Below are positions 52,339 through 61,129 of a stretch of 64,000 nt of DNA, in pieces. The notes under the pieces are model-generated. The model worked only from the letters and a program-made list of their open reading frames with translations, did not search any database and had not been told where the DNA came from. The translations under genes were made by a program, and so were the position numbers. Source of the DNA: Paenibacillus sp. FSL H7-0357 (lineage in GTDB: Bacteria > Bacillota > Bacilli > Paenibacillales > Paenibacillaceae); the NCBI RefSeq assembly GCF_000758525.1, contig NZ_CP009241.1, positions 186,001-250,000 of the forward strand, in the 5' to 3' direction. Numbering within the stretch: position 1 is the first letter of the stretch; the number at the start of each line of letters is the position of its first letter.

Positions 52339-53730
52339 ATGCTAGAGCCTAAGGTAAAGGTGAAACAGGGCAGCCTGTTTCTCGACAAGCATTTTTCCGG
52401 AGAATCCATTGACTATCGCCAGATCATCTCACTATTTATTCCTCTTCTGGTTGATCAGGCATTTGTAGTTGGTCTGAATCTAGTGAATACGGCGATGATC
52501 AGCTCGTCCGGTGTGGCGGCGATCAGCGCTGTGAATATGATAGACTCGCTTAATATTTTTCTGATCAGTGTATTTATTGCAGTTTCAACAGGGGGGACCG
52601 TTGTGGTCGCCCAGTATAAGGGGAGCGGTAACGAGCTTATGGTCTCCAAGGCCACTGCAGGTGCGGTATCCTCCGTATCTATGATGGCCTTTTTCATCGG
52701 CCTGTTCGGGATTGTATTTCACGGTCCGCTGCTGAATGTACTGTTCGGTGCAGCTTCGCCGGAAGTTATGGACAATGCGAGAACGTACCTGATCGGGAGC
52801 AGCTTGTCCTATTTGGGCATTGCTGTTGTAGAAGCCGTATGCGGCGCCCTGCGCGGAATCGGAAGGACGAGGGCGTCGCTGGTGCTTTCGCTGATTATGA
52901 ACCTGGTCTATGTGCTGCTGAACTTTGTATTTATCAACGGACTGCATATGGGTGTATTCGGCATGACCGTTGCGATTAATATATCCAGATATTTGGCGGC
53001 CGTCTGCGCGCTGGTCTATCTGTTCCGGCTGGATAGCAGCCTGCATGTGAAGATCCGCGATCTGCTGGCCTTGAACTGGACGATGCTCAAAAGAATCATG
53101 TCGATCGGCCTGCCGTTTGCCGCAGAGCAGATGTTTTTTAACGGGGGGAAGATTCTGACCCAGATCTTCATTGTCAGCCTGGGCACCTATGCGATTGCTA
53201 CGAATGCCATCTCATCTACCTTGGCCGGGGTCATGCAGATTCCCGCCAATGCCTTGTCTCTGACGCTCATTACGGTGGTGGGTCAATGTATGGGCAGCAG
53301 GAATGTAAAAGACGCCCGGAAATTCGTCAAATCGTTTCTCTGGTTGTCTTCGGCATCCTTTGTCCTGATGGCCTTGCTTATTTTTCCGTTTTTTCATCCG
53401 CTGGTGTCGTTGTTTCATCCACCCGCCGAGATTGTCGGGGATATCTTCCTTGTCTTTCTGATTAATTCGCTGGCGCAGATCCCGCTGTGGTCGGTCAGCT
53501 TCATTACGCCTTCGGCGCTTAGAGCGGCAGGAGACTCGAAATTCACCTCCATGGTGTCGATGCTGTCCATGTGGCTGTTCCGCGTAGTGCTGGGATATGT
53601 CCTGGGTATCGTACTGAATATGGGCATAGTCGGGGTATGGCTGGCGATGAACTGCGAGTGGGGCGTGCGGGGCTTCATCTTCCTGCGGCGTTTCCTTGGA
53701 GAGAAGTGGGTGAAGCACCGGGTCATCTAG
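52339..53730 (+). CDS. MATE-family multidrug/metabolite efflux pump
   Basis: 463 aa, 12 TM helices in two similar halves (for example FIPLLVDQAFVVGLNLVNTA in TM1, and SIGLPFAAEQMFFNGGKILT opening the second half at about 245). Conserved GALRGIGRTRASL and SALRAAGDSKFT stand at equivalent points. Ion-coupled export of cationic compounds is the family role; the substrate is unknown. ATG 52339 follows AAGAAGTGAAG; the GTG 9 bases earlier is an alternative. Confidence 0.92.
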   Translation: MLEPKVKVKQGSLFLDKHFSGESIDYRQIISLFIPLLVDQAFVVGLNLVNTAMISSSGVAAISAVNMIDSLNIFLISVFIAVSTGGTVVVAQYKGSGNELMVSKATAGAVSSVSMMAFFIGLFGIVFHGPLLNVLFGAASPEVMDNARTYLIGSSLSYLGIAVVEAVCGALRGIGRTRASLVLSLIMNLVYVLLNFVFINGLHMGVFGMTVAINISRYLAAVCALVYLFRLDSSLHVKIRDLLALNWTMLKRIMSIGLPFAAEQMFFNGGKILTQIFIVSLGTYAIATNAISSTLAGVMQIPANALSLTLITVVGQCMGSRNVKDARKFVKSFLWLSSASFVLMALLIFPFFHPLVSLFHPPAEIVGDIFLVFLINSLAQIPLWSVSFITPSALRAAGDSKFTSMVSMLSMWLFRVVLGYVLGIVLNMGIVGVWLAMNCEWGVRGFIFLRRFLGEKWVKHRVI

Positions 53731-53766
53731 ATAGACATTGAAACCCTGCTTCCATCTTAAAAAAAT

Positions 53767-53816
53767 GAAGAGACTGCTTCACCCGCTGCATCATACGCGG
53801 GCGGAGCAGTCTCTTC
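53767..53816. terminator. Bidirectional terminator between MATE and GH4 genes
   Basis: 20-base arms (GAAGAGACTGCTTCACCCGC with its near-complement ending GCAGTCTCTTC) around a 10-base loop. A run of seven A before it serves as a T run for the minus-strand operon. Confidence 0.85.
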
Positions 53817-53836
53817 TGAGTTAGGGGAGGAGTTGC

Positions 53837-55171
53837 TTATTGCGCCGGAGCGGGAACCGCTGCAGAGGGGAAGAAGTTGGGCAGATACTCCTTATTCGCT
53901 TCCAGCATTTCATCGAGCATAGCGATAGCTACCTCGACCGAAGGGACCAGCGGATGGTGAGCCATCGCCTGGATAGCCAGGCTGCGGTCACCGCTTACGG
54001 CGGCATCAATTGCAAGCTGCTCGTAGGTTTTGACGGCATGGATGAGCCCTTTGGCCATCTGCGGAATTCTGGTCAGCGGCAGCGGCAGCGGTCCGGTCTT
54101 GGTCACGACACAGTTGACCTCGATACTGGCATCCTCCGGAAGAAAGTCAAGGATACCGCGGTTGGCGACATTAAGGGTCTGGATGTCATTCGTGCCGTTG
54201 TGCAGCGAACGCATCAGGTTCACCGCCGCCTCGGAGTAAAAGGATCCGCCGCGCTGCTCCAGCTGCTTCGGCTTCTCCTTCAGCTCCAGATTGCTGTAGA
54301 TCTCAAACAGCTCTTCTTCCACACGTTTTACCACTTCGGCGCGATTTCCGCCTTCCTTGAACGATTTCTGCTGCTCTTCAAGCATCGCATCGGTCATATA
54401 GAAATATTTCAGATAATAAGAGGGCACGGCGCGCAGCGATTGCAGGAATTCGGGATTCCACTCCCGTGCGGGCACATTCTTTGCACTGTAGCCGGCGGTG
54501 TCGGCCAGCATGTCATCCAGCTTGTCTTCGCCTTCGACATCAATGCGGGTGATCCAGTGCAGATGATTCAAGCCGACAAATTCGGCATAGATCCGGTCAG
54601 GTGCGGCGTTATATTTGGCCGATACCTCCTTGATCAGCCCGATGGGGGCATTGCAGAGGCCGATGCTCTTCACGTTCGAATATCTCAGTACGGCTTCGGT
54701 CACCATTCCTGCCGGGTTGGTGAAATTCAGCAGCCAGGCGTCAGGCGCTAGCTCTTCGATATCCCGGCAGATGTCCAGGATGACGGGGATCGTGCGCAGC
54801 GCTTTCAGCATTCCGCCGGGGCCGGTCGTTTCCTGGCCGATGACGCCGTATTTCAGCGGTATGGATTCGTCGCGTCCCCGGGCATCCAGCATGCCGACGC
54901 GGATTTGTGTGCTGACGAAGTCCGCGCCTTCTATGGCTTTGCGGCGGTCGGTGGTGAGATGGACTTCAATCGGCAGGCCGGACTTTTCGACCATGCGTTT
55001 AGCCAGACTGCCGACAATGTTCAGCTTGCGTTGTCCTTGTTCAATATCCACGAGCCAGAGCTCGCGGACCGGGAGCTCCTTGTAATGCAGAATGAATCCT
55101 TCTACCAGTTCCGGTGTATACGAAGAGCCTCCGCCGATAACGGCGATTTTCAGTCCTTGCTTAGCTGTCAA
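53837..55171 (-). CDS. GH4 6-phospho-beta-glucosidase
   Basis: 444 aa. NAD-binding loop VIGGGSSYTPELVEGF at the N-terminus, GQETTGPGGMLKALRTIP, LLNFTNPAGMVTEAV, metal-binding Cys in GLCNAPIGL and His in GLNHLHW. GH4 enzymes hydrolyse phosphorylated glycosides by an NAD+/Mn2+ redox route. The GGGSSYTPEL type fits beta-linked substrates (cellobiose-6-P or chitobiose-6-P). TTG start after GACAGGAG. It lies 6 bp after the kinase gene, which would supply the phosphorylated substrate. Confidence 0.9.
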   Translation of the reverse strand: MTAKQGLKIAVIGGGSSYTPELVEGFILHYKELPVRELWLVDIEQGQRKLNIVGSLAKRMVEKSGLPIEVHLTTDRRKAIEGADFVSTQIRVGMLDARGRDESIPLKYGVIGQETTGPGGMLKALRTIPVILDICRDIEELAPDAWLLNFTNPAGMVTEAVLRYSNVKSIGLCNAPIGLIKEVSAKYNAAPDRIYAEFVGLNHLHWITRIDVEGEDKLDDMLADTAGYSAKNVPAREWNPEFLQSLRAVPSYYLKYFYMTDAMLEEQQKSFKEGGNRAEVVKRVEEELFEIYSNLELKEKPKQLEQRGGSFYSEAAVNLMRSLHNGTNDIQTLNVANRGILDFLPEDASIEVNCVVTKTGPLPLPLTRIPQMAKGLIHAVKTYEQLAIDAAVSGDRSLAIQAMAHHPLVPSVEVAIAMLDEMLEANKEYLPNFFPSAAVPAPAQ

Positions 55172-55177
55172 GATAAA

Positions 55178-56173
55178 TCACTCCTGTCCTGTTGTGATAG
55201 GGATAAGTTCGAAATCCTGAAACACACGCATCTTCTCATAAATATCGCTGGTAATGGTGAGGCCGTCACTTTCCAGGGCTGACCAGACAGCACCGACCAC
55301 AGGCTCAGTGGATAGGGTGACTACAGCGGCAAGAGGAGCCGCTTCTTGTACGGCCTGGTTGATAGGTCCACGGATCCAGCCGCGGTCGCCCCGGGTGAGC
55401 AGGCTTCCTACAAGCACTACGTCGAAGGTGTCATTCTCCATGCCCAGCTTGTGAATGACTGCTGCGGCAGCTTTGCCCAGCTCCATGCCTTGGTGCTGCA
55501 GAATCGCTAGCGCCGCAGCATCTCCTTCGGCGGCCGCCGGGAACAACAGGCGGGCAGCGTCAAGTGGCACATGCTTGCCGTGATCAAGAAAGTCATTGTA
55601 CATATCTTCCACTTGCTGATAGCCGAGCAGCTTCAGCAGCGGCGCAGTCAGAAGGGTGGGGGATTCCCGGCCGTCCCAGGCGCGGATAACGGTGCGGAAC
55701 ACTTCGATATTCAGCGAGCCGCCGCCGCCGAAATCGCCGTACATATAATCGAAGCCGCCGCATTGATAATGCTGGCCCTGCGGATTGCGTCCGGCGGCGT
55801 TGGTGCCTGTGCCGCAGATCAGCGCGACCCCGTAAGGCCGGCCTGTACCCGCCCTTAGTCCAATCATCGGGTCGCCGCTGAGTGTATAATTTGTAAATCC
55901 GATCCCGCATATCATCGGGTGGAGGATATAATAATCCGTCTTCCGGTCGGCGCCGGCAAGCCCGAGATAAGCATGCTTGATATCGCCTAGCTGCAGCCCG
56001 GCTTCCGCCAGTGCGGCGAAGGAGGCTTCGCGAATGCTCGCAGCGGCTTCCGTAGCGCTAATCTGGTGATTGCCGTTGCCGCTCCTGCCCTTGCCAAGCA
56101 CATTGCCGTGCTCATCGCAGAGCAGGGCATAGGTTTTGCTTCCTCCCCCATCGATCCCCAAGTAGTAAGTCAA
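55178..56173 (-). CDS. BadF/BcrA-family sugar kinase (GlcNAc-kinase-like)
   Basis: 331 aa ASKHA-fold kinase: YYLGIDGGGSKTYALL (phosphate-1), AYLGLAGADR, LICGTGTNAAG (phosphate-2), CGGFDYMYGDFGGGGSL, VVLVGSLL (adenosine). It resembles N-acetylglucosamine kinases. TTG start with AGGAGTG before it. Placed between the LacI gene and the GH4 gene, it probably phosphorylates the imported beta-glycoside or the released sugar, since no PTS component is present. Confidence 0.85.
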   Translation of the reverse strand: MTYYLGIDGGGSKTYALLCDEHGNVLGKGRSGNGNHQISATEAAASIREASFAALAEAGLQLGDIKHAYLGLAGADRKTDYYILHPMICGIGFTNYTLSGDPMIGLRAGTGRPYGVALICGTGTNAAGRNPQGQHYQCGGFDYMYGDFGGGGSLNIEVFRTVIRAWDGRESPTLLTAPLLKLLGYQQVEDMYNDFLDHGKHVPLDAARLLFPAAAEGDAAALAILQHQGMELGKAAAAVIHKLGMENDTFDVVLVGSLLTRGDRGWIRGPINQAVQEAAPLAAVVTLSTEPVVGAVWSALESDGLTITSDIYEKMRVFQDFELIPITTGQE

Positions 56174-56190
56174 TGGTCGTCACTCCTAAA

Positions 56191-56307
56191 GTTTTGTGAG
56201 CATCACTTCTCTGAATCTCTTCGTACAAAACTGGCTTCGAAAGCATTTGCTTAGTTTTGTGAGCATCACTTCTCTGAATCTCTTCGTACAAAACTGGCTT
56301 CGAAAGC
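56191..56307. repeat. Tandem direct repeat, 63-bp period, with inverted ends
   Basis: A 54-bp block starting GTTTTGTGAGCATCACTTC and ending GGCTTCGAAAGC occurs at 56191-56244 and again at 56254-56307, separated by 9 bases (ATTTGCTTA). Within each block GTTTTGT and ACAAAAC are inverted. It lies between the LacI gene and the kinase gene inside the operon. Confidence 0.9.
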
Positions 56308-56336
56308 CCGCAGGCGGAATGATTGCAGGTGCGGTT

Positions 56337-57326
56337 CTACCTGGAAGAGGTGGAGTCACGTACAATCAGCTCCGGATCAATCCGGATGTTAGCACCGCGT
56401 TTCATATTTCCGTTGATGCGTCTGAGCAGCATATCGGCGGCGGCAAGCCCGATCTTATCCGCCGGCTGGCGCAAAGTTGTCAGATGCGGGCGCAGCTGTG
56501 AGGCGATATAGTGGTCGTCATATCCGACGATGGCCACCTCTTCCGGCACAGAGATGCCGGCCTCCATCAGCGCGTTGATCAATCCCAACGCGATATTGTC
56601 ATCCCCGGCGAATACAGCCGTGGGCAGCTTGCCCGCCTGCAGCCAGCGTTTGCCGGTGTCATAGCCCATGCCGATATCGAAATCGCCATGGACAATCTCA
56701 AACGGCTCCAGCCCTTTCTCCTGCAGGGCCTGCAGGAAGCCGCCGCGCCGCTCCCGTGTGCTGCGGAACATCTCATTGCCGCAGAGGTGGGCGATGGACG
56801 TATGGCCAAGCTCAAGCAGATGGCTGCCCGCCGCATAGCCGCCCTTGAAGTTATCAATGGTGATGGAATAGGCGTCATTCCCCTCCTGCTGATTATCAAT
56901 CAGCACATAGGGGATTCCGCGCCGTTTCAATTCCACAATATAATTGTCTTCTTGCATCGGGGAGAGCAGAATCAGGCCATCTACCCGGTCCTCCTGAATC
57001 AGATAGTGGTTCTCATTGAAGTCGATGCCTGTCGAGATGGAGATGGCCAGGTAGTAGCCGTGCAGGGCAAGCACGTCATTCAGCTCCTTGACCACGGCAT
57101 CGAAGAAGGAATCCTGCAGTGTCGTTACGATAAGGCCGATAATCCCGGTCTTGCCGCTGGCAAGGCTGCGCGCAGCCGCATTGGGCCGATAATCCAGCTC
57201 CTTGATTGCATCCAGCACCTTCTGGCGGTTATTCTCCCGCACCGTCCCGGCACCATTCAGCACCCGGGAGACGGTGACAACGGACAATCCTGATTTTTTG
57301 GCTACATCAAAAATACTTACTTTCAT
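56337..57326 (-). CDS. LacI-family regulator of the glycoside operon
   Basis: 329 aa. HTH at the N-terminus (SIFDVAKKSGLSVVTVSRVL, hinge helix NAAARSLASGKTGIIGLIV), then a periplasmic-binding-protein-like sensor (VDGLILLSP, HLCGNEMFRSTRERR, AGDDNIALGLINAL, TTLRQPADKIG). It is encoded inside the operon it probably controls. The palindromes at 60645-60668 and 60719-60741 upstream of the first permease gene are likely operators. Confidence 0.9.
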   Translation of the reverse strand: MKVSIFDVAKKSGLSVVTVSRVLNGAGTVRENNRQKVLDAIKELDYRPNAAARSLASGKTGIIGLIVTTLQDSFFDAVVKELNDVLALHGYYLAISISTGIDFNENHYLIQEDRVDGLILLSPMQEDNYIVELKRRGIPYVLIDNQQEGNDAYSITIDNFKGGYAAGSHLLELGHTSIAHLCGNEMFRSTRERRGGFLQALQEKGLEPFEIVHGDFDIGMGYDTGKRWLQAGKLPTAVFAGDDNIALGLINALMEAGISVPEEVAIVGYDDHYIASQLRPHLTTLRQPADKIGLAAADMLLRRINGNMKRGANIRIDPELIVRDSTSSR

Positions 57327-57408
57327 CGCTAGCGCTCCTTGCGGCGGATTTTCCGAAGCTATATTCTATCTCCAGTATACAAGGCTTACGGAATATCCGC
57401 TAAACGTC

Positions 57409-58797
57409 TTATCTCTTAATAATTTCGGTAACTTTCTTCTGAATGACCGGCATCACCTCTTCAAGGGTTTTGTGTCCGGTCTCGACAGGCTGCAGCTCAT
57501 TGATGAACATATCATTGATCTGCGAATATTTAGTGATGAGGTGGTTGTAGGATTCATAGCCATATTTAACAGCGCCTTCGTATACCTTCTTCACATCCTC
57601 GGGATCAATGCCGTCAAAATGTTTGTAGTAGGCTTCTGCTGCTTCGGTGTTCACAGGCGGGTTGCCGCCGCTCAGCTCAATCGATTTCTCCTGAACTTCA
57701 GTCGTCAGCAGGAATTGAATCCATTCAAAAGCTTCCTTCGGATGTTCGGAGTCCTTCAGAATCATTAGCGGGTCGACGAACAGGGTGCTGCGCACCTTGT
57801 CATTGCCGCCCCATGGCACTGCGGCCACGCCGATGTTGAACGGGAAATCATTGGCTCCCGCGAGGTTCCACGAGCCGCCGATCGACATGCCGATTTTGCC
57901 TGCGACGAATGGATCGCCGTTCTGGCCGGCTACGCTTTTGCTCCACTCGGAGTTCGGTGAGACTTTATCCTTGAAGATCAGATCGAACAGCTTTTGGTAT
58001 GCGGCAATAACCTCCGGAGAATCAAAATGAGTTTCGGAAGGAACGCCGCCATTGGTCCAGGTGTCCTCGGAGTAAGGCTCCGCCCCAAAATACAGCGGCC
58101 GCATATCCCGCTCGGCCCAGGTAAAGTCGACACCGTATTGTGTTTTAGCGATATCGTCGGAGATGAGCGTCATTTTTTTTGCTTCCTCGACCATCTTTTC
58201 AAACGTCCAGCTCTTATCTTCATAGTCGCTTGGCGGATAGGACAGCTTCGCAGCATCGAACATATCTTTGTTATAGAGCATCAGGGTGACATACATATTG
58301 ACCGGGATGCCGTAGGTACGGTTGTTTACGGTGTAGATCTTCATCAGGTTATCCGGTATGTGGTAATCTCCGGCTTTGAAGCCTTCCTCCGCGATCAGGT
58401 CGGTCAGATCAAGCAGCATGTCTTTGTTGTAATATTCTGCGAACCCGCCGTAGCCGTAGTGGCTGGTGACATCGGGAGATTTGCCTCCGGCAATCAGCGT
58501 CTGGAGCTTGCTGTCAAACTGCTCATACGGCGCTTTTTCCACCTTGACCTTGATGTTCGGGTGCTCCTTCTCGAAATCGGGAATCAGCTTTTCGATAAAG
58601 GTGCGGTCTTCCGAATCAATCGTGTAATGGGTAATGGTCACTTGTTTCTCTGAACCGCCGGAGTCTCCGGTATTTTTGTTTCCCGGGGCCACATTGCTTG
58701 CCGACTTGCCTCCTCCGCAGCCTGACAGCATCACCATCAAGGCCATGGACGCTGCAAGCAGCAGTGCGAATGACTTCCTTGTACTGTTCCTTTTCAT
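57409..58797 (-). CDS. Sugar ABC transporter solute-binding lipoprotein
   Basis: 462 aa. Signal with lipobox MLSGC (Cys-27). Family-1 extracellular binding protein motifs: VTITHYTIDSEDRTFIEKLI, FEKEHPNIKVKVEKAPYEQF, SPDVTSHYGYGGFAEYYN, GKIGMSIGGSWNL near the pocket, EAFEWIQFLL. It is anchored outside the membrane and delivers an oligosaccharide to the two permeases. GGAGGG before the ATG. No ATPase gene is in the operon; such systems share a common MsmK/UgpC-type ATPase encoded elsewhere. Confidence 0.92.
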   Translation of the reverse strand: MKRNSTRKSFALLLAASMALMVMLSGCGGGKSASNVAPGNKNTGDSGGSEKQVTITHYTIDSEDRTFIEKLIPDFEKEHPNIKVKVEKAPYEQFDSKLQTLIAGGKSPDVTSHYGYGGFAEYYNKDMLLDLTDLIAEEGFKAGDYHIPDNLMKIYTVNNRTYGIPVNMYVTLMLYNKDMFDAAKLSYPPSDYEDKSWTFEKMVEEAKKMTLISDDIAKTQYGVDFTWAERDMRPLYFGAEPYSEDTWTNGGVPSETHFDSPEVIAAYQKLFDLIFKDKVSPNSEWSKSVAGQNGDPFVAGKIGMSIGGSWNLAGANDFPFNIGVAAVPWGGNDKVRSTLFVDPLMILKDSEHPKEAFEWIQFLLTTEVQEKSIELSGGNPPVNTEAAEAYYKHFDGIDPEDVKKVYEGAVKYGYESYNHLITKYSQINDMFINELQPVETGHKTLEEVMPVIQKKVTEIIKR

Positions 58798-58852
58798 GAG
58801 CGAATCCCTCCATCATTTCAAGTATATTTGGCCGCCAAAAGTACAGCGGAGA

Positions 58853-59731
58853 TTACTTGATGCCTGTCAGTACTATGCCTTCCACGAACTGCTTCTGGGC
58901 CACGGCGAACAGGGTGACGATTGGAACCATAGCCAGCACGGAGGCGACCATCAGCAGATGCCAAGGCGGGATGCGGAACCGCGACGAGGTGAGCGAGGCC
59001 ATGCCGACCGGCAGTGTGAATTTGTCCGAGGAGCTTAAGTAGAGCACCGGTGTGAGCAGATCGTTCCAGCTGTAAATAAAAGCGAAGATGGCGACGGTCG
59101 CCAGTGCCGGTGCGGACAGCGGCAGCGCAATGGTACGCCACATCTTCAGTTCGCCGCAGCCGTCGATTCGTCCGGCGTCGAACAGCTCTTCGGGCAGCGT
59201 AGAGAAGAATTGCCGCAAGAGGAAGATGTTGTAGGCGGAACCGAAGAATGCAGGCACGACCAGCGGCAGGAAGGTATCGATCCAGTTCATTTTGGAGAAG
59301 AGCACGAACTGCGGGATCATGATCGCCGGATAAGGCAGCATCATCGTGCTCAGCAGCAGGGCGAACCAGAGCTGGTTGCCCCGGCCTCTGTATCTGGCGA
59401 AGCCGTAGGCCACCAGTGCCGAGGAGAGCAGGGTGCCAATGACGGTGAGTCCGGCGATGATCAGGCTGTTCTTATACAGTGTACCGAACTGCAGCGTATC
59501 AAAAATCTCCGTGTAATTGCTCCAGGCCCAGCTCTCCGGGAGAAAGGTCGGCGGAAATTTCAGCATTTCCCGCTTCGATTTCAGGGAAGTCGAGACCATG
59601 AAGAAGAGCGGAAGCAGCATAAGGAAGGTTGTAATCAGCAAGGTAATGAAGCTGGCGATCTTTACGGGATCCGCTTTCCGCCGGGAATGGGAAGTTGGCA
59701 CCCGGGGACTGGTGGCCTTGACGGTACTCAT
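58853..59731 (-). CDS. Carbohydrate ABC permease, MalG type
   Basis: 292 aa, six TM helices. The EAA loop reads ELFDAGRIDGCGELKMWRTI, which contacts the ATPase. The start ATG 59731 overlaps the previous permease stop by four bases with AAGGAGGGG before it. Confidence 0.92.
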   Translation of the reverse strand: MSTVKATSPRVPTSHSRRKADPVKIASFITLLITTFLMLLPLFFMVSTSLKSKREMLKFPPTFLPESWAWSNYTEIFDTLQFGTLYKNSLIIAGLTVIGTLLSSALVAYGFARYRGRGNQLWFALLLSTMMLPYPAIMIPQFVLFSKMNWIDTFLPLVVPAFFGSAYNIFLLRQFFSTLPEELFDAGRIDGCGELKMWRTIALPLSAPALATVAIFAFIYSWNDLLTPVLYLSSSDKFTLPVGMASLTSSRFRIPPWHLLMVASVLAMVPIVTLFAVAQKQFVEGIVLTGIK

Positions 59732-60627
59732 CGGCGTTCCCCTCCTTCGTAATGAACATAACGGTTGGACAGCTTCATAATGATGGCCGTGAACACCAGA
59801 ACGACGATCAGCAGCACCCAAGCCAGAGCTGACGAGTACCCTGCCCGGTATTCCTTAAAGGCGGTGTTGTACAGATTGTAAACATAGAACCAGGTGGAAT
59901 AATTGGGACCGCCCTGCGTCATGACGAACGCTTGGGTAAAGACCTGGAAGGAGTCGATCAGGCCCATAATCAGCTGGAAGAGCAGCACGGGAGAGATCAT
60001 CGGCAGCGTAATGTTCTTGAAAATTCTAAAGCGGCCCGCGCCGTCCAGTCTGGCGGCTTCAATTAGGCTGGACGGCACGCCCTGCAGCCCTGCAAGGAAG
60101 AGAATCATACCGGATCCGGCTGTCCAGAAGGACATGATGATCAGGGCATACAGTGCGGTGTCCGGACTCATCAGCCAGGCCGGGCCGTGAATGCCAAACC
60201 AGGAGAGCATGTAGTTGAAGAGGCCGATCTGTGGATTGAAGATCCAGTACCAGAGTAGAGACATCGCGACGCCTGACACCATGCTGGGAAAATACATTGC
60301 TGTCCGGAAGAAGCCCCGCAGGGGAATCGTCTGGTGCAGCAGCAGCGCAAAGCCGAGAGCCAGCAGCATCTGTACCGGAACACTGATAAAGGTGTATCTA
60401 AGCGTGACCGTTACCGACTTCCAGAACAGATCATTGTGAAACATTTCTGTGTAGTTGGCCAGGCCGATAAACCTGGGAGGGTGAATAATGTCGTAATCGG
60501 TGAAGCTGTAGTAAAGCGATGATATGATGGGGTACAGCGCGAAGACCAGGAAACCGATAAGCCAGGGCGAAATAAACAGATACATGTAGAACGTCCGACG
60601 CCTGCTCTCACTCTTAATCACGGACAC
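59728..60627 (-). CDS. Carbohydrate ABC permease, MalF type
   Basis: 299 aa, six TM helices (LFISPWLIGFLVFALYPIIS as TM1). EAA loop LIEAARLDGAGRFRIFKNIT. GTG start with GAAAGG 6 bases before it. First gene of the six-gene operon; the promoter lies in 60640-60760 with two palindromic operators. Confidence 0.92.
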   Translation of the reverse strand: MSVIKSESRRRTFYMYLFISPWLIGFLVFALYPIISSLYYSFTDYDIIHPPRFIGLANYTEMFHNDLFWKSVTVTLRYTFISVPVQMLLALGFALLLHQTIPLRGFFRTAMYFPSMVSGVAMSLLWYWIFNPQIGLFNYMLSWFGIHGPAWLMSPDTALYALIIMSFWTAGSGMILFLAGLQGVPSSLIEAARLDGAGRFRIFKNITLPMISPVLLFQLIMGLIDSFQVFTQAFVMTQGGPNYSTWFYVYNLYNTAFKEYRAGYSSALAWVLLIVVLVFTAIIMKLSNRYVHYEGGERR

Positions 60628-60644
60628 ACCAACCTTTCGATCTT

Positions 60645-60668
60645 AAAAGTATAAGCGCTTTAACTTTT
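60645..60668. promoter_or_regulatory. Operator-like palindrome A
   Basis: 24 bases centred on TATAAGCGCTTTAA. The two halves are complementary except for one base pair. About 20 bp before the first permease gene. Confidence 0.7.
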
Positions 60669-60718
60669 GTCGTAAATAAATGTCGTAAAAAGGCAATATT
60701 ACTGTATTTATTATTTAT

Positions 60719-60741
60719 AAAGTTTAACCGCTTTAACTTTT
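60719..60741. promoter_or_regulatory. Operator-like palindrome B
   Basis: Related to palindrome A with core TTTAACCGCTTTAA; centre-to-centre distance about 73 bp (close to seven helical turns), which would allow looping by a tetrameric LacI-type repressor. An AT-rich promoter stretch lies between the two. Confidence 0.65.
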
Positions 60742-61012
60742 AAATCCACCTGATGACATTATCATAGTGGAAGAACCAGAAATAATCAACCCTTATTTTA
60801 TTGAATAAAGCGCTACCAGTCAAATAAAATAACATTCGGTATGGTTTTTTTATATTTTGTTGCTGAAAAAACATGAAAATTTCATATGAGTGTAAGGTTA
60901 TATAACTCTATAGTGTGAATTGGGGGGGGGTTGTTTGATGCCGATTTGCTTTCCTGACTAGAATCCACTGTCAAAGTGGAGCTTTCATTCCATGGATTAC
61001 TGATGTTACTTT
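60742..61012. other. Non-coding stretch upstream of the uptake operon
   Basis: No gene. It holds a run of nine G (60922-60930) and a small hairpin TCCACT/AGTGGA near 60964-60980. Confidence 0.4.
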
Positions 61013-61053
61013 AAAAAACAGGTACCCTCCCTATAAAAAGGACGGTACCTGTT
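61013..61053 (-). terminator. Terminator after udk
   Basis: Stem AACAGGTACC/GGTACCTGTT plus TCC/GGA; on the minus strand it is followed by a T run. Confidence 0.8.
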
Positions 61054-61076
61054 ACGTATCATTTCAAAATTCTATT

Positions 61077-61127
61077 TCTCGCCGAAACGGATACCGTCCT
61101 GTTTGAGGACGATATCCGTTTCCACTT
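61077..61127 (-). repeat. 3'-end hairpin repeat, copy 2
   Basis: GAAACGGATACCGTCCT pairs with AGGACGATATCCGTTTC (one mismatch) around GTTTG, with flanks TCTCGC and ACTTG as in copy 1 (27801-27854). It ends 2 bases from the udk stop codon. Confidence 0.65.
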
Positions 61128-61129
61128 GT

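Noticed and set aside
53840-54751. 303-codon open frame opposite the GH4 gene
   Set aside because: Antisense to a gene with all GH4 motifs; no independent features.
56191-56307. Two repeat copies considered as a minimal CRISPR array
   Set aside because: Only two copies, a 9-base gap, no cas genes and a 54-bp unit; it is a tandem duplication.
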